NCBI GenBank assembly: GCA_015680905.1
Contig: CM027382.1
Span: 18,573,501 to 18,637,500 of the forward strand
Source of the DNA: Coptis chinensis
Lineage: Eukaryota; Streptophyta; Magnoliopsida; Ranunculales; Ranunculaceae
DNA: 64,000 bases
Direction: 5' to 3'
The notes beneath the pieces were generated by a model. That model was not told the origin of the DNA. It did not search any database and saw only the letters and a list, made by a program, of their open reading frames with translations. The position numbers and the translations under genes were made by a program. Below, in pieces: positions 43,830 through 57,973 of the stretch; the stretch's first letter is position 1; the number at the start of each line of letters is the position of its first letter.

Positions 43830-45276
43830 TGACCTTGCTTCTTTTTGTGTTATTGAGATGGTATATGGATGATGTATATAGATGATGTAGATAGATGATG
43901 TAGATGGATGATGGTCGTTGAACAAAATAGAAGCGTATGAAAACCTAATTATCCCTCAATAAGTAAAGGATGAGTAGAGTATCGTTCCACTTTTAAGTGT
44001 ATGCTATGTGAAGGACAGGACTGGAAAGGGGGTTTGAGGGATTAAAAACTATGATTGTAGAGATTTCAGATTCTAATGCTAAACTAAACTAAACTAACTA
44101 AACTATTGAGAATTTATAAGAGAGGAAATTCAAGAGATTAGAATCTACTAATACTTTTGATCTATGGCCTTCTGCTTCATGGTTCTTCTTACAAGTATAC
44201 TACAATTAGGCAGCGAGTGCCGATGCCCTCTTAGACGAAACATCGTTAACAGTTAATTCTACTTAAGGTTGTTCCTATGTTTATGCTATTAATATCTTCT
44301 TTCCTTTTATGTAAACTCGGGCAACCATTCAATGTATTACCGAGAGCAACATCAAGGAGTACTTCCTAATATGGGGGCCATTGAATGAATCACCACTTAA
44401 GGCAAACAAAAAGAATACTTCTCCTAGGCAGCCACTCTCTGAGCTACCCCTTCTAAAGCAACACAAAGAATACTTTTCTAACTCTAAAGAACTATACTAC
44501 TAGAAGAAAATTAAAGAACACTAGCATGATATTAATATTGCAAAACATAAACCCTATTCTATACTTCCATCCCCTGGTGTGGGTAATGGAACTAATAACT
44601 AAAAACATAAATAACTAACCTGATTGAAACACACCATGAACCAGAAGAATCATTAAACCTTAAGCATCAGCTTCATCTCCTCCCTTGAAGGAGATTATTA
44701 GCCTTCCATAAAGAAGGAAGAACACGAAGAACAAGAAGAAGAATAGTCAAAGAACATAAGACTAGAAAGACTAACTTATTAAGACTCGACTAGTTAAAAC
44801 CGAATCTTTTATTATTAATCTCTCTCTGCCTCAAGTTCTAAAGACAAGAATATAAGTGAATTGGCGAGTTACATGAGGCACTTAGGTCCTCTATTTATAG
44901 GGGTTATAATGAGTTCTAGAAGAATTCCAAACTCCCATTTGTTTCCTAATACAAATCAACTTCTTTCAGAGTCCAATTTCGTCTCCAAAACTAAGAAGGA
45001 AGTAGCTATAGTGTCGGTTCATTCGGCTGGACGCACGATCCTTGCGTCTCAGACGCGAACATTGCGTCTAGACACACGATCCTTGTGTCTCAGACGCGAA
45101 GCATTGCGTCTGGATACACAATCCTTGCGTCCCAAATGCGAAAGTCTATTTTTTCTCTTTTACTCTATCCTTTTATCCTCTTTTGCGGGCTTTGGTCCAA
45201 ACAACGAATCATTTTGCCTTGGGCTTCCAAATATGCTTTAAAATAGGACCAAGTTGCATCTTTAATAGCTTTAATT
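43830..45276 (-). repeat. Gypsy LTR 2 (partial, minus orientation)
   Basis: Reverse-oriented LTR lacking its first few hundred bases. It passes directly into minus-strand gypsy internal sequence near TAATTCTAGCTTAGG, a junction of recombination or deletion. It holds the short GATGATGTAGATAGATGATG repeat at about 43870-43915. Confidence 0.85.
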
Positions 45277-48200
45277 CTAGCTTAGGCGGCTCTTTCTTAA
45301 GCTTTTTAGATGGTCCATCAGGCATAGGTGATTCAAACTTTTCTTTGAACTTGCTATCATTCATGACAAATGATGAATCCAAAATCGCATTGATTTCCTC
45401 GACACTAAGTTCCTCACAGTCTTAGTCTGTCAGAGCTTTAAACAATTCGTCAGCAGGATATGAATGAGTCAGATAACCCTGTGCTAACGCTTCAATCATG
45501 CATACCTCGTTCACAGCACACACCTCTTGTGGTTGCTGTAACATATGGAAAACATTGGTCTCGACTCTCATATTACCAAAGGATAACGTCATATTACCAT
45601 TTCAACAGTTAATGAGTGCATTTGCAGTGGCCAAGAATGGTCTGCCTAGAATGATTGGTATCTGCCTACCAGATGTAGATTCTGTGTCGAGTATTATGAA
45701 ATCAACTGAATAATAGAAATCTTCGATCTTGACTATAACGTCTTCAATGATTCCTCTAGGTATCTTCACTGATCTATCTGCCAACTGTAAAGTAATATCA
45801 GTCGGTTTAAGATCCTTCAAGCCTAACTTCTCGTAGACGAAATATGGTAGAATATTCACATTGGCACCCAAATCTAATAAAGCTTGCTCCTCTAAAGAAT
45901 CTCCAATTCTGCATGTAACAGTTGGACTTTCAGGATCTTTCAGTTTCACAACCACTAGATTATGTAGGTACGATGAACATCTTTGAGCGATAAAAGCTTC
46001 TTTCAGAATGTTGGTCTTCTTCTTCACTAGATCTTTCACAAACTTGGCATACGAGGGAACTTGCTTGATGGCGTTAGAAATGGGATATTATTCTGCAAAT
46101 TCTTAAATACATCGCAAATCTCCTTGTACTAGTCGTCTTTTTTCGCATTCACTAGTTTCGAAGGAAACGGTGCTGGTAGATTCTTCAATATTGGTTCTCT
46201 TTTTTCGGCTTCAGTTGGCTTGGTAATAGATAGTGGAGTGACAGGTAGAGTCACTCGTGATGGCTTCATCTTACTTACTTCCATAGTAGTTCCTTCAACT
46301 TCTTTTGCAACAGTTTCTTCAGCAGGTGGCATAACACTAGATATATCTGGAATATTAGAACTGGTGGGATGGTAGGGACATAAGTTACCTTAGGCTGAGC
46401 AGAATCTTTTCCTGGTTCATAGACAATCTTGTTATCAACTTTCTTGCCTGACCTCAGAGTGGTGACAACATTAACTTGGTCATTCGACTGAGTAATCTCC
46501 AGGTTATCCACCTGCATGACACCTCTTCCTTTCAGATTTGGCTCCGGCTGGCTTGGTAATGCTCCTTTTGATCTCTCTGTCAATGCGGTTACCCTATCTG
46601 ACCTTGAAAGACACTAAAGTTATTCTCCAACTTCTAGGTTCTTTGATGTGTCTGTTTTAGCTCATTGACAATGGTGGTGATAGCTTCTTCCAGATATGGG
46701 ATAACTGCTTTGCTTGACTGAGGTGTAAGGGCAATGCATCCACTCATAAGATCTGGTACTAACTCTCTATTTGTGTTGGCTTGGTATTCTTTGGTTCGAT
46801 ATGATTGGCGACTTAAATACGATTCTTTGGCGGTCTTGAACCGATCATCGGGTTATTCGAGGCCGATTTGGTGATTTTGGAATCTTGGAAGAAAATTTCT
46901 CTTATTTGTATTTTGTGGCTTCCAATAATTCTGTCTCTGATTGAACTGATTATTTTTTCCTAAAGAGTTGATACTACATGCCTCTACATTAGCATCCAGA
47001 TAGTACGAACACTCTTCAGTGGTGTGGCCTTCATCAGAACATAGCTCACAAATGACATAACAAGGCTTGGATGGCTGAGGTTTAGTTTTGAAATTGTTTG
47101 CTTTTGAAGGATTCATGGAGAACTGATCAAACTTCTTGTTCAGAGTTTCAAGTCATGTTGATAGGGTTGCCATAATTGATAGCATCGCTAGATTTGGGTA
47201 TTCTTGAATTTGGTTGCCAAAATGCTTTGCCACCTCGTTGCTAGTACTCCATTGTTGAGTGTCTTCAGCTAAATTCTCGAGAAAGTTGTAGGCTTCCTCT
47301 CCATCCAATTATGTAAACTTACCTTGATGCATTGACTGTATCATTTGCTTGTTTATAGTAGAAAGTCCTCGAAAGAAAAAATGAGCCAGTGTGCTCTTAT
47401 CATAACCATGATGTGGACATGAGACTAGTAGATTATTGAATTTCTCCCAACTTTGATGATATTCTTCAGTCACCTTCCCTTTGAAATTGATGATGGCTTG
47501 CTGCATGATGGCATCTTCGGGGGGTGGGTAGAACTTGTTCATAAACTTTATTCTCAACTTCTCCCAGTTGTTGAATGAATTGATCGGTTGTGCAGTTAAT
47601 CATTCGGATGCTTTACCTTCGAGTGAGAGTGGAAAAAGAATTAACTTGATACTCTCATCCCTGATATTCTGGTTCTTGAAAGTTTTGAGGACTGATAGAA
47701 ATTTGTTCATGTGAACATAAGGCTGAACATTGTCTGAACCATTAAACTTTGGAAGCATAGAGACTACTGATGCTCTAAGTTCAAACTGGTTAGTTTCTGT
47801 CTCTGGAAAAACATTACTGCTGGGTGGGTCTCCAATGATTGGCTAATAGAAATCACTCAGCTTCTTCCTATGTTGTGCTTGCATGGGTGGGATAGCTTCA
47901 GGATTATTGGTGTCCATAACACCTCTATCATTACGTGCAGCCATTGTATCAATCTCGTCTAGTATTCTTGTGAGTCGGTTGTTAAACCTTATCTACTGTT
48001 GTGTTCTTACTGGACGATGATATGGAAGACGGGGCATACACTAGAAAATGCTTACGCGAAAATGACGAAAAACTATCCTACTATGCTTGAATGCAACTAT
48101 TCTAAATTATACTAAAATGTAAAACTACTTTCCTTCGACTGGGTTGGGCTTTGCAGCTAGTATCTCGACCATTGTCTAAAGCTGTCTCTTCTAGGCTTAT

Positions 48201-48570
48201 GGTGAATCACTTGGATTGCTTAATTATCACGGCCCACAGACGATAGTCCGTTTGTCAAGATTCAGACAAGAAACACTAGAGTTTGATATTTCACTGTGTT
48301 GACTTACAACTTCGATTGTTAAAAAGGTCATAAATGCAATTATACTAGAAAACAATAATACTAAACTACGATGCAATTATACTAAGAATGAAATAAAAAA
48401 AATGAAGATTCGACTAACCTAGATGGTAGATCTTGTCTTCGAGATATCCTTCGAGTTTCTCTCTTTCTCAAAAGGATGGATAATGCGGCTAAAATTACCT
48501 CAAGATCCAAACTTCTAATCTTGAAAGAAAACGTTAAACATAAACAACTTAAAACGGCAGCGGCGCGATT
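45277..48570 (-). pseudogene. Gypsy gag-protease arm, minus strand
   Basis: Fossil internal region. On the minus strand it has the leader, a gag with RIKFMNKFYPPPED and EEYHQSWEKFNNLL, a CCHC-like CYVICELCSDEGHTTEEC knuckle, a long linker, and the aspartic protease with ALLDLGANVNILPYFVYEKL and IILGRPFL. RT, RNase H and integrase are absent. It mirrors 51029-54600. Broken. Confidence 0.88.
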
Positions 48571-51028
48571 TGACCTTGCTTCTTTTATTGTTATTGAGAT
48601 GGTATATGGATTATGTAGATAGATGATGTAGATGGATGATGGTCGTTGAACAAAATAGAAGAGTATCAAAACCTAATTATCCCTCAATAAGTAAAGGATG
48701 AGCAGGGTATCGTTCCACTTTTAAGTGTATGTTATGTGAAGGACAGGACTGGAAAGGGGGTTTGAGGGATTAAAAACTATGATTGTAGAGATTTTAGATT
48801 CTAATGTTAAACTAAACTAAACTAACTAAACTATTGAGATATAAGAGAGGGAATTCAAGAGATTAGAATCCACCGATACCTTAGATTTGTGACCTTTTGT
48901 TTCATGGTTGTTCTCACAAGTAGACTACAATTAGGCAATCGAGCGAGTGCCGATGCCCTCTTGGACGAAACATCGTTAACAATTAACTCTACTTAAGGTT
49001 GTTCCTATGTTTATACTATTAATATCTTCTTTCCTTTTATGTAAACTCGGGCATCCATTCAATGTATTACCGAGAGCAACATCAAGGAGTACTTCCTAAT
49101 AGGGCGGCCATTCAATGAATCACCACTTAAGGCAAACACAAAAAATACTTCCCCTAGGCAACCACCCCCTGAGCTACCCCTTCTAAGGCAACACAAAGAA
49201 TACTTCCCTAACTCTAAAGAACTATACTACTAGAAGAAAATTAAAGAACACTAGCATGATATTAATATTGCAAAACATAAACCCTATTCTATACTTCCAT
49301 CCCCTGGTGTGGGCAATAGAACTAATAACTAAAAACATAAAGAACTAACCTGATTGAAGAACACCATGAACCAGAAGAATCATTAAATCTTAATTGATAT
49401 TTGCTTGTTACTACTACTTAGAGTTTTGAACTCTCTAAATTGATGCAAAAGCAATCAATGTTCCTTACTCACGATCTTCGTTTTGTAGAGTTTGAATAAA
49501 GATTCGAACTAACCTAAAGCTTAGAACAACTAAAAATTAGATGTTACAATAAAGGGAAATTAAAGAGTAAGGTCATAATATAAATGCTAGATTTTTCCTT
49601 CCTACTTAAACATTAAGAAAATATTAACTTAATACCGAAATAGAGATTTGAAAAAGAAGGTGGAGAGTTAATCCTCCTCATGTGAAACTATCATTAGCGT
49701 TGATTTGAAAAAGGTTTTGATTCTTCCTAGACTCATAGACAAGTCCCTAATGGAAAAATAGATTTGATCCCTAGCATGCATGGCTCACTAAAGAGCTCAT
49801 ACATGCTAGCAAGTGAAACCAAACAATGACTTATCTCTAAGCTCATTGCTTGATTCCTAACTAAACTCTACACCAACTACCATTTTGGGATAGGATGTAG
49901 AGTTAGTTGTTCTTCCTAAACCTACCAAACCAACAACAATTTGTTTACCCTCACATGAGTTGGATTAACTCCCCAAAAGGGAAGTTAGCTCATGATCCTT
50001 GGGACAAGGATTTATGAACTAAGAAAAACACAAAAGAGAGAGAGAGAGAGAGAAGAAAGATGAACAACCAAACTCACTTCTATTATTTTCTAGAAGAACA
50101 AGTGTTCCTCCATTAAAACTATTACAAGCTTTTTAATCAAATCTAAAAACTAACTTCTCATTTTCACTAAGGAACTAAAATAATGCCATGTGAGGAAAAT
50201 AAGTCAAGGGAGTAAATGGAGTGTCCCCCACCCTTGTCTAATTTCTTCTCCATTTGAGAGAAATCTCATTTCCTCCCACGTGAATTATCAAACCACATTA
50301 ATTCATTTTTATCCACCACATTAAAACAAAGTGACACCTTGCCTTTTTTTTCACTATTAACACCTAATCTAATTTATTACATGCAAGGTGTCAACTTTGC
50401 ACCAATAATTTGTTATCTTTGTCTTGACATGCTCCATGATTGATGACTCATCCAATCTTGTGGCCCCGCATAGTGGGTCCATGTGTAGTCCAGTGGCAGT
50501 CCGGTATTTTGGGTAGTTTTACAACTTCCCGCCTATGCGTAGAGTTCATCGCCCTGATTGTCTGAGCAGCTCTCTTGTCGCATTCGGAGTCCTGGTTCGA
50601 GAGGTAGGAGCTTTGGAAGTTTGATGCTTCTACGTGGATTTGGGAGAATTCATATATACGCCGTTCCTCGTGCTTTATTACAGGTTTAGCCAATATTTCC
50701 ATGTTTACTGCAAATACCTGCAAAAGTATGAAAACATATTTATTTCATGATTATTAAACACATAATGAACCAAATTTATATGTCTCAATGGGGTTTCATA
50801 ATACACTTTTGGGTGCTTATCATTAATCAACGGCTTCATCTCCTCCCTTGAAAGAGAAGATTAGTCTTCCATAAAAAAGGAAGAACACGAAGAACGAGAA
50901 GAAGAATAGTTGAAGAACATAAGACTAGAAAGACTAACTTATTAAGACTCAACTAGTTAAAACCGAATCTTTTATTATTAATCTCTCTCTGCCTCAAGTT
51001 CTGGAGACAAGAATATAAGTGAATTAGC
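48571..51028 (-). repeat. Gypsy LTR 3 (partial, minus orientation), interrupted by a solo LTR
   Basis: It is preceded on its 3' side by a primer-binding-like CGCGCCGCTGCCG (about 48553-48568), so it is the 5' LTR of the minus-strand arm. The solo LTR at 49395-50822 sits within it. Its other edge joins the start of the plus-strand internal region head to head. Confidence 0.85.
49395..50822 (-). mobile_element. Solo LTR, gypsy type, 1428 bp
   Basis: Bounded by TG and CA, with TTAAT duplicated on both sides (49390-49394 and 50823-50827). On the minus strand it starts TGATAAGCACCCAAAAGTG, similar to the surrounding gypsy LTR start, so it comes from a related lineage. It contains no domain-bearing open frame. 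Solo LTRs arise by recombination between the two LTRs of an element. Confidence 0.85.
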
Positions 51029-51719
51029 GCGACTGCCATTTTAAGTTGTTTATGATTAACGTTTTCATTCAAGATTAGAAGTTTGGATCTTGAGGTAATT
51101 TTAGCTTCATCATCCATCCTTTTGAGAAAGAGAGAAACTCGGAGGATATCTTGAAAACAAGATCTACCATCCAGGTTAGTCGAATCTTCATTCTTTTTAT
51201 TTCATTCTTAGTATAATTGCATTGTAGTTTAGTATTATTGCTTTCTAGTATAATTGCATTTAGGACCTTTTTAATAATTGAAGTTGTAATCCAACACAGT
51301 GAAACATCAAACTGTAGTGTTTCTTGTCTGAATCTTGACAAACGGACTATCGTCTGTGAGCCGTGTTACTTAAGCAATCCAAGTGATTCACCATAACCCT
51401 AGAAGAGACAGCATTAGACAATGGTCGAGATACTAGCTGTAAAGCCCAACCCAGTTGAAGGAAAGTAGTTTTACATTTTAGTATAATTTAGAATAGTTGC
51501 ATTCAAGCATAGTAGGATAGTTCGCGTAAGCATTTTCTATGGTATGCCCCGCCGTCCATATCATCGTTCGGTAAGAACACAACAGTGGAGAAGGTTTAAC
51601 AACCGAATCAAAAGAATACTAGACGAGATTGATACAATGGCTGCACGCAATGATGGAGGTACGTGTTATAGACACCAATAATCCTTAAGCTATCCCACCA
51701 ATGCAAACACAACAGAGAA

Positions 51720-53140
51720 AGAAGCTGAGTGATTTCTATTAGCCAATCATTGGAGACCCACCCAATAGTATTGTTTTTCCAGAGACTGAAGCTAACCAGT
51801 TTGAACTTAGAGCATCAGTAATCTCTATGCTTCCAAAGTTCAATGGTTTAGACAATGTTCAGCCTTATGTTCACATGAACAAATTTCTATCAGTCATCAG
51901 AAGTTTCAAGAACCAGAATATAAGGGATGAGAGTATCAAGTTAGTTCTTTTTCCACTCTCACTCAAAGGTAAAGCATTCGAATGGTTAAATGCACAGTCG
52001 ATCAATTCAATCAACAACTGGGAGAAGTTAATAACAAAGTTTATGAACAAGTTCTACCCACCCTAGAAAACAGATGCCATGCAGCAAGCCATCAGCAATT
52101 TCAAAGGGAAGGTGACTAAAGAATATCATCAAAGTTGGGAGAAATTCAATAATATGCTAGTCTCATCTCCACATCATTGTTTTGATAAGAGCACACTAGC
52201 TCATTTTTTTCTTTCGAGGACTGTCTACTATGAACAAGCAGATGATACAGTCAACACATCAAGCTAAGTTTACATCATTGGATGGAGAGGAAGCCTACAA
52301 CTTTATTGAGAATTTAGCTGAAGACACTCAACAATGGAGTACTAGCAACGAGGATGTAGCTAGAGTGGAGGGGGACCGAAACAATTTGGCAACCAAATTC
52401 AAGAAGACCCAAATCAAGCGATGCTATCAATTATGGCAAGCCTATCAACAGGACTTGAAACTCTGAACAAGAAGTTTGATCAGTTCTCCATGAATCCTCC
52501 AAAAGCAAACAATTTCCAAGCTAAGCCTCAGCCATCCAAGCCTTGCTATGTCATTTGTGAGCTATGTTCTTATGAAGGCCACACCACTGAAGAGTATTCG
52601 TACTATCTGGATACTACTGCAGAGGCATGTAGTATCAACTCTTTAAGAAGAACTAACCAGTTCAATCAGAGACAAAATTATTGGAAGCCACAAAATACAA
52701 ATCAGAGGAGTTTTCCTCCAGGATTCCAAAATCAGTCAAATCAGTTCAAGAATAACCGGTATCAGTTCCAAGACCACCAGCAAACGTACAAAAGTCAGTA
52801 GTCATATCAGAACCAGCAATACCAAGCCAACACAAACAGAGAGTTAGTACCAGATCTTATGAGTGGATACATTGCCCCTACGCCTCAGTCGAGCAAAGCA
52901 GTTATCCCACATCTGGAAGAAGCTATCACCACCATTGTCAATGAGCTAAAACAGACAAATCAAAGAACCCAGATACTGGCGAATACCTTTAGTGTCATTC
53001 AAGGCCAGATAGGGCAAATCACTGCCGCATTGACAGAGAGATCAAAAGGAGCATTACCAAGCCAGCCGGAGCCAAATTCGAAAGGAAGAGGTGTCCTGCA
53101 GGTGGATAACCTAGAGATTACTTAGTCAAATTACCAAGTT
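51720..53140 (+). pseudogene. Gypsy gag of the plus arm
   Basis: Fossil. It has SVISMLPKFNGLDNVQPYVH, KGKAFEWLNAQSI, FMNKFYPP and YHQSWEKFNNML of the retrotransposon gag family, a knuckle-like CYVICELCSYEGHTTEE, then an Asn/Gln-rich linker and IVNELKQTNQRTQILAN. It corresponds to the minus-arm gag at about 46560-48000. Confidence 0.88.
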
Positions 53141-53641
53141 AATGCTGTCACCACTCTGAGGTCAAGCAAGAAAATTGATAACAAGATTGTCTATGAACCA
53201 GGAAAAGATTCTGCTCAGCCTAAGGTAACTTATGTCTCCACCATCCCACCCAGTTCTAACATTCCAGATATATCTAGTGTTGTGCCACCAGTTGAAGAAA
53301 CTGTTGCAAAAGAAGTTGAAGGAACTACTGTGGAAGTAAGTAAAAAGAAGCCATCACGAGTGACTCCACCTATCACTCCACTATCTATTACCAAACCAAC
53401 CAAAGCCGAAAAAAGAGAACCGATATTGAAGAATCCACCAACACCGTTTCCTTCGAAACTAGTTAATACCAGAAAGGATGACAAGTACAAGGAGATTCGC
53501 GATGTGTTTAAGAATTTGCAGAATAATATCCCATTTCTGACTACCATCAAACAAATTTCCTCGTATGCTAAGTTTGTGAAAGATCTAGTGTAGAATAAGA
53601 CCAACATTCCAAAAGAAGCTTTTATCGCTAAAAAATGTCAA

Positions 53642-53935
53642 TTGTACCTACAGAATCTAGTGGTTGTGAAACTGAAAGATCCTGGAAGTCCAACTGTTAT
53701 ATGTAGAATTGGAGATTCTTTGGAGGAGCAAGCTTTATTAGATTTGGGTGCCAGTGTGAATCTTCTACCATATTTCGTCTACGGGAAGTTAGGCTTGAAG
53801 GATCTTAAACCGACTGATGTTACTTTACAGTTGGCAGATAGATCAGTGAAGATACCTAGAGGAATCATTGAAGATGTCATAGTCAAGATTGAAGATTTCT
53901 ATTATCCGGTTGATTTCATAATACTCGACACATAA
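53642..53935 (+). pseudogene. Gypsy aspartic protease of the plus arm
   Basis: Fossil. ALLDLGASVNLLPYFVYGKL includes the catalytic D-L-G-A-S; KIPRGIIEDVIVKIEDFYYP follows. Wording is that of Athila proteases. Confidence 0.88.
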
Positions 53936-54749
53936 CCTACATCTGGTAGGCTGTGTGGTTGGTAAACAAGGATCGGTTTTTTAGCAAGGTATGGAATGTA
54001 TTGTCAAATATGCAATATGATTCCACAAGATCTATTTTCGTTCAAGTAACAGATTCTAGCCAATTGAAAGGATCTTCTGATCAATCCAGAGATCATTTTG
54101 ATTCCATTAGTAATGAGGATTCGGAATATCACACATTGATCAATCAAAGAGAGATTCAACAACTAAAAGAAAGATCGATTCTTTAGGATCCTTCCTTTCT
54201 TCAAATGGAACGAACATAGATAGAATCAGACCAATCATTCTAGGCAAACCATTCTTGGTCACTACAAGTGCACTCATCAACTGTCAAAACGGTAATATGA
54301 CGTTATCCTTTGGTAATATGAGAGTCGAGACCAGGAGGTGTGTGCTGTGAACGAGGTATGCATGATTGAAGCGTTAGCACAGGATTATCTGAGTCATTCA
54401 TATCCTGCTGACGAGTTGTTGAAAGCTTTGACAGACTCAAACTGTGAGGAACTTAGTGTCGAGGCAATCAATGTGATTTTGGATTCATCATTTGTCATGG
54501 ATAACAACAAGTTCAAAGAAAAGTTTGAATCACCTATGCCTGATGGACCATCTAAAGAGCTTAAGAAGGAGCCGCCTAAGCTAGAATTGAAGCCTTTACC
54601 ATCTACACTCAAGTATGTTTTCTTGGGAGATTTGGGAACCTACCCAGTAGTCATTGCATCATATTTGACTAAGGAGTAGGAATCCAGGTTAGTAACACTT
54701 TTAAAGGAATGCAAGTCAGCTCTAGGTTGGACAATTGATGATATCAAGG

Positions 54750-55967
54750 GGATCAACCCTATGATAGTTCAACATAGGTTTCATTTGGAAGAGGATTCCA
54801 AGACTTCTAAGCAACCACAGAGGAGGCTTAATCCGAAGATGAAGGAAGCAGTTAGAGAAGAGGTCATCAAACTCCTTGACGTCAGCATTATCTACCCTAT
54901 TTCTGATAGTCAATGGGTTAGTCCAGTTCAAGTTGTGTCGAAGAAGTCTGGAACCATAGTGATCGAGAACGAGACCAATGAGTTAATTCCAACCAGGATT
55001 CAGACTGGATGGAGAGTTGCCATTCATCGATCAGATGTTAGAAAGATTAGTTGTACAAGCTTACTACTGCTTTCTTGATGGTTACTCAAGATATTTCCAG
55101 ATTCATATTCACCCTGAGGACCAAGAGAAAACCACATTCACATGTCCGTTCGGAACATTCGCCTACTGTCGTATGCCTTTTGGTTTATGCAATGCACCAA
55201 CCATTTTTCAGCGATGCATAATGAGTATTTTTGACGACATGGTGGAGAAATACATGGAAGTTTTTATGGACGATTTTTCTATTTTTGGATCATCGTTTGA
55301 GGATTTCCTACACTATCTCTCCTTAGTCCTTAAACGTTGTTGCGATACCAACTTAGTTCTAAATTGGGAAAAGTGTCACTTCATGGTAAAAGAAGGGATA
55401 GTGCTGGGTCACCAAGTTTCAAAGGAAGGAATTCTAGTAGATCAAGCGAAGATTGATATTATAAAGGATCTACCCAAACCGAGAATTGTAAAAGATATCC
55501 GTGCCTTCCTAGGTCACGCGGGATTCTACCGTCGATTTATCAAGGTTTTCGGCAAAATTGCAAGACCGCTGTCACATTTGTTAGGGAAAGATATTGTCTT
55601 TGATTTTAATACCTCATGTGTCGAAGCTTTTATGAAGTTAAATGAAACACTCACTTTAGCACCAATCATTCGTGCACCCGATTGGAGCCAGCCATTTGAG
55701 ATCATGTGTGATGCATCTGATTATGCTATAGGAGTCGTTCTAGGACAAAGAGATAAGAAAGTGTCGTATGCAATCTATGATGCTAGCAAGACTCTAAATG
55801 GAGCTCCGATTAATTATTCTACCACTGAGAATGAACTCTTAGCCATCGTCTATTCTCTTGACAAATTCCGACAATATCTGATAGGTTCAAAGGTGATTAT
55901 CTATACTGACCATGCTGCCTTGCGCTATTTACTCACTAAGCAGGATGCCAAGCCTAGGTTGATCTGA
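54750..55967 (+). pseudogene. Gypsy reverse transcriptase and RNase H
   Basis: Fossil. [40 protein letters not shown], the catalytic [23 protein letters not shown] and [13 protein letters not shown] belong to the RT. RNase H has [33 protein letters not shown] and [14 protein letters not shown]. Broken in a few places. Confidence 0.92.
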
Positions 55968-55994
55968 TGGATACTACTTTTACAAGAATTTGAT

Positions 55995-57473
55995 TTGGAG
56001 ATACGTGATAAGAAAGGAACAAAGAATGTCGTTGCTGATCACCTTTCTAGATTGCTAGTGGAGAATGTGGAAGACAGCTTACAAATCTGTGAGACTTTTC
56101 CTGATGAACAGTTGTTCAGTATATCAGAAGTACCATGGTACGGCCACATCACAAATTATCTTGTGATCGATAAGGTACCGTCACATTGGAGCAAGCAAGA
56201 AAAAGATTTATTCTACTCAAAGGCCAGATATTATTTTTGGGATGAACCATACTTATTCAAGAAGTGTTCAGATCAGATAATTCGAAGATGCATCCCAAAA
56301 TTGGAACAGGACACTTTGGCCTGCAATGTACTGCAGACAAGATATTACAAGCTAGATTCTATTAGCCTACTCTTTTTAAAGATGCAAATGTTTATTGCAA
56401 AGCATGTCCGAGATGCCAATTTTTGGGTAAGACCTCGAGAAGATGTGAGTGGCCTCAACAACCGATCCTTGTCTCAAAAATCTTTGATGTATGGGGTATA
56501 GATTTCATGGGACCATTTCCACCTTGTTTTGGTTACACCTACATTCTACTGGCTGTGGACTATGTTTCAAAGTGGATTGAAGCAGCTCCTACAAAGACCG
56601 CCGATCATAAAGTCGTTGTGGACTTTCTAAAGAAAAACATTCTACCAAGATTTGGAGCACCGAGAGCCATCATCAGTGATAACGGTTCGCACTTCTGTAA
56701 CCATATATTTGGGAATCTTATGGCAAAGTATTGAGTAATTCACAAGCTAGCTTTACCATATCATCCTCAGACTGATGGTCAAGCAGAAGTTTCGAATAGG
56801 GAAATCAAGAGTATTCTGGAGAAGACAATTAATCCATCTAGGAAAGACTGGTCTCTTAGACTCTAAGATGCACTATGGGCATACAGGACATCATTCAAAA
56901 CACTCATAGGGATGTCACCATATCGCTTGGTATATGAAAAGGCGTGTCATCTACCAGTTGAGTTAGAACATAAAGCCTATTGGGCAGTGAAAAAGATGAA
57001 TTCCAGCCTAGATCAAATAGGAGAAAGGAGGAAGCTTCATATCAGTGGATTAGAATAATTGAGAAGTGATGCTTATGATAAGTCAAGGATTTACAAAGAT
57101 AAGACTAAAGCATTACATAACAGAAGAATTCTAAAGAGAGAATTTGAACCTGGACAGAAGGTTCTGGTCTACAACTCTCGTCTAGAAATTTTCCCTGGAA
57201 AGTTGAGATCTAGATAGACGAGATCGTTTGTAGTAAGACATGTCACACCTTTTGGAGCTATTGAAGTAGAAGACATAAAGAGAAGGACTCGTTTCAAAGT
57301 CAACGCTCATCGACTGAAGCCTTTTCTAGAATTACCTACTGGAGACGTGGAGGCCATTTTTCTCAAGGATACGGTTTATCAGACCACTGTTGAAGCGGAA
57401 AATTGGGGTAAGTTACCTACACACCTTAAAGATTACATTCTATGTCTTGCTGAACCTGTTACTCTGTCTGGTT
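55995..57473 (+). pseudogene. Gypsy integrase
   Basis: Fossil. [13 protein letters not shown] opens the linker. A zinc-binding region is followed by the core with [29 protein letters not shown] and AIISDNGSHFCN, then [20 protein letters not shown]. The C-terminal part has [14 protein letters not shown] and FKVNAHRLKPF. No chromodomain was seen, as expected outside the chromoviruses. Confidence 0.9.
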
Positions 57474-57643
57474 AAAAAATTTTGCATGAGGAAGCCAAGC
57501 ATCATAAGCTTGACTCCTTAGGATCTCATTAGTATAAGTGCCACCGATAGCCGGGCCCTCAGATTTTCATAACTTTATCCTTTACTGAGAGGAGTTGCAA
57601 GCGCCGGAGTCAAAGTCTCATAACTCTATAGACCAAGTATAAA

Positions 57644-57973
57644 ATGTCTACAAGAAGTAAGCATGTTGTTGAGAGATCAGTTTTGAGATGGAAACCTAAG
57701 TGTTCACCACCTGTTAGTTTGTGGGATTTACTCCCCATTGACCTTCAAAGGAAGATTATTTCTATCGCTTGTGTTGGGTTTGGTAAAAGTTCATTTGCGC
57801 GTAAGAGGAGAGTGCGTAAGCTAGGTTGTTGTAAGAATTGTCATTCTGAAACTTGTCCTGGGTTACAGCCATTAAGAAAAAATTGTTGGTACAAGGTATA
57901 CTTTTGGCAATCACCTGCTGAGAGAGATCAGAAGAATTCCTACAAAGTGAAACCTAGTGGGTGGGAATACTAG
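57644..57973 (+). CDS. Open frame of 109 codons downstream of the gypsy integrase, unknown
   Basis: Uninterrupted frame starting MSTRSKHVVERSVLRWKPK, rich in Lys, Arg and Cys (KLGCCKNCHSETCPGL), about 170 bases after the integrase. Athila elements can carry an extra open frame in this place, sometimes called envelope-like, but I see no signal peptide or membrane segment here and cannot assign the family. The cysteine pairs could bind zinc. It may be a remnant of a longer frame or a chance frame. Confidence 0.45.
   Translation: MSTRSKHVVERSVLRWKPKCSPPVSLWDLLPIDLQRKIISIACVGFGKSSFARKRRVRKLGCCKNCHSETCPGLQPLRKNCWYKVYFWQSPAERDQKNSYKVKPSGWEY

Noticed and set aside
50448-50723. 91-codon minus-strand frame
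   Set aside because: It lies wholly inside a solo LTR with defined target copies. A splice-like AG|GT border nearby is not enough to call a gene.
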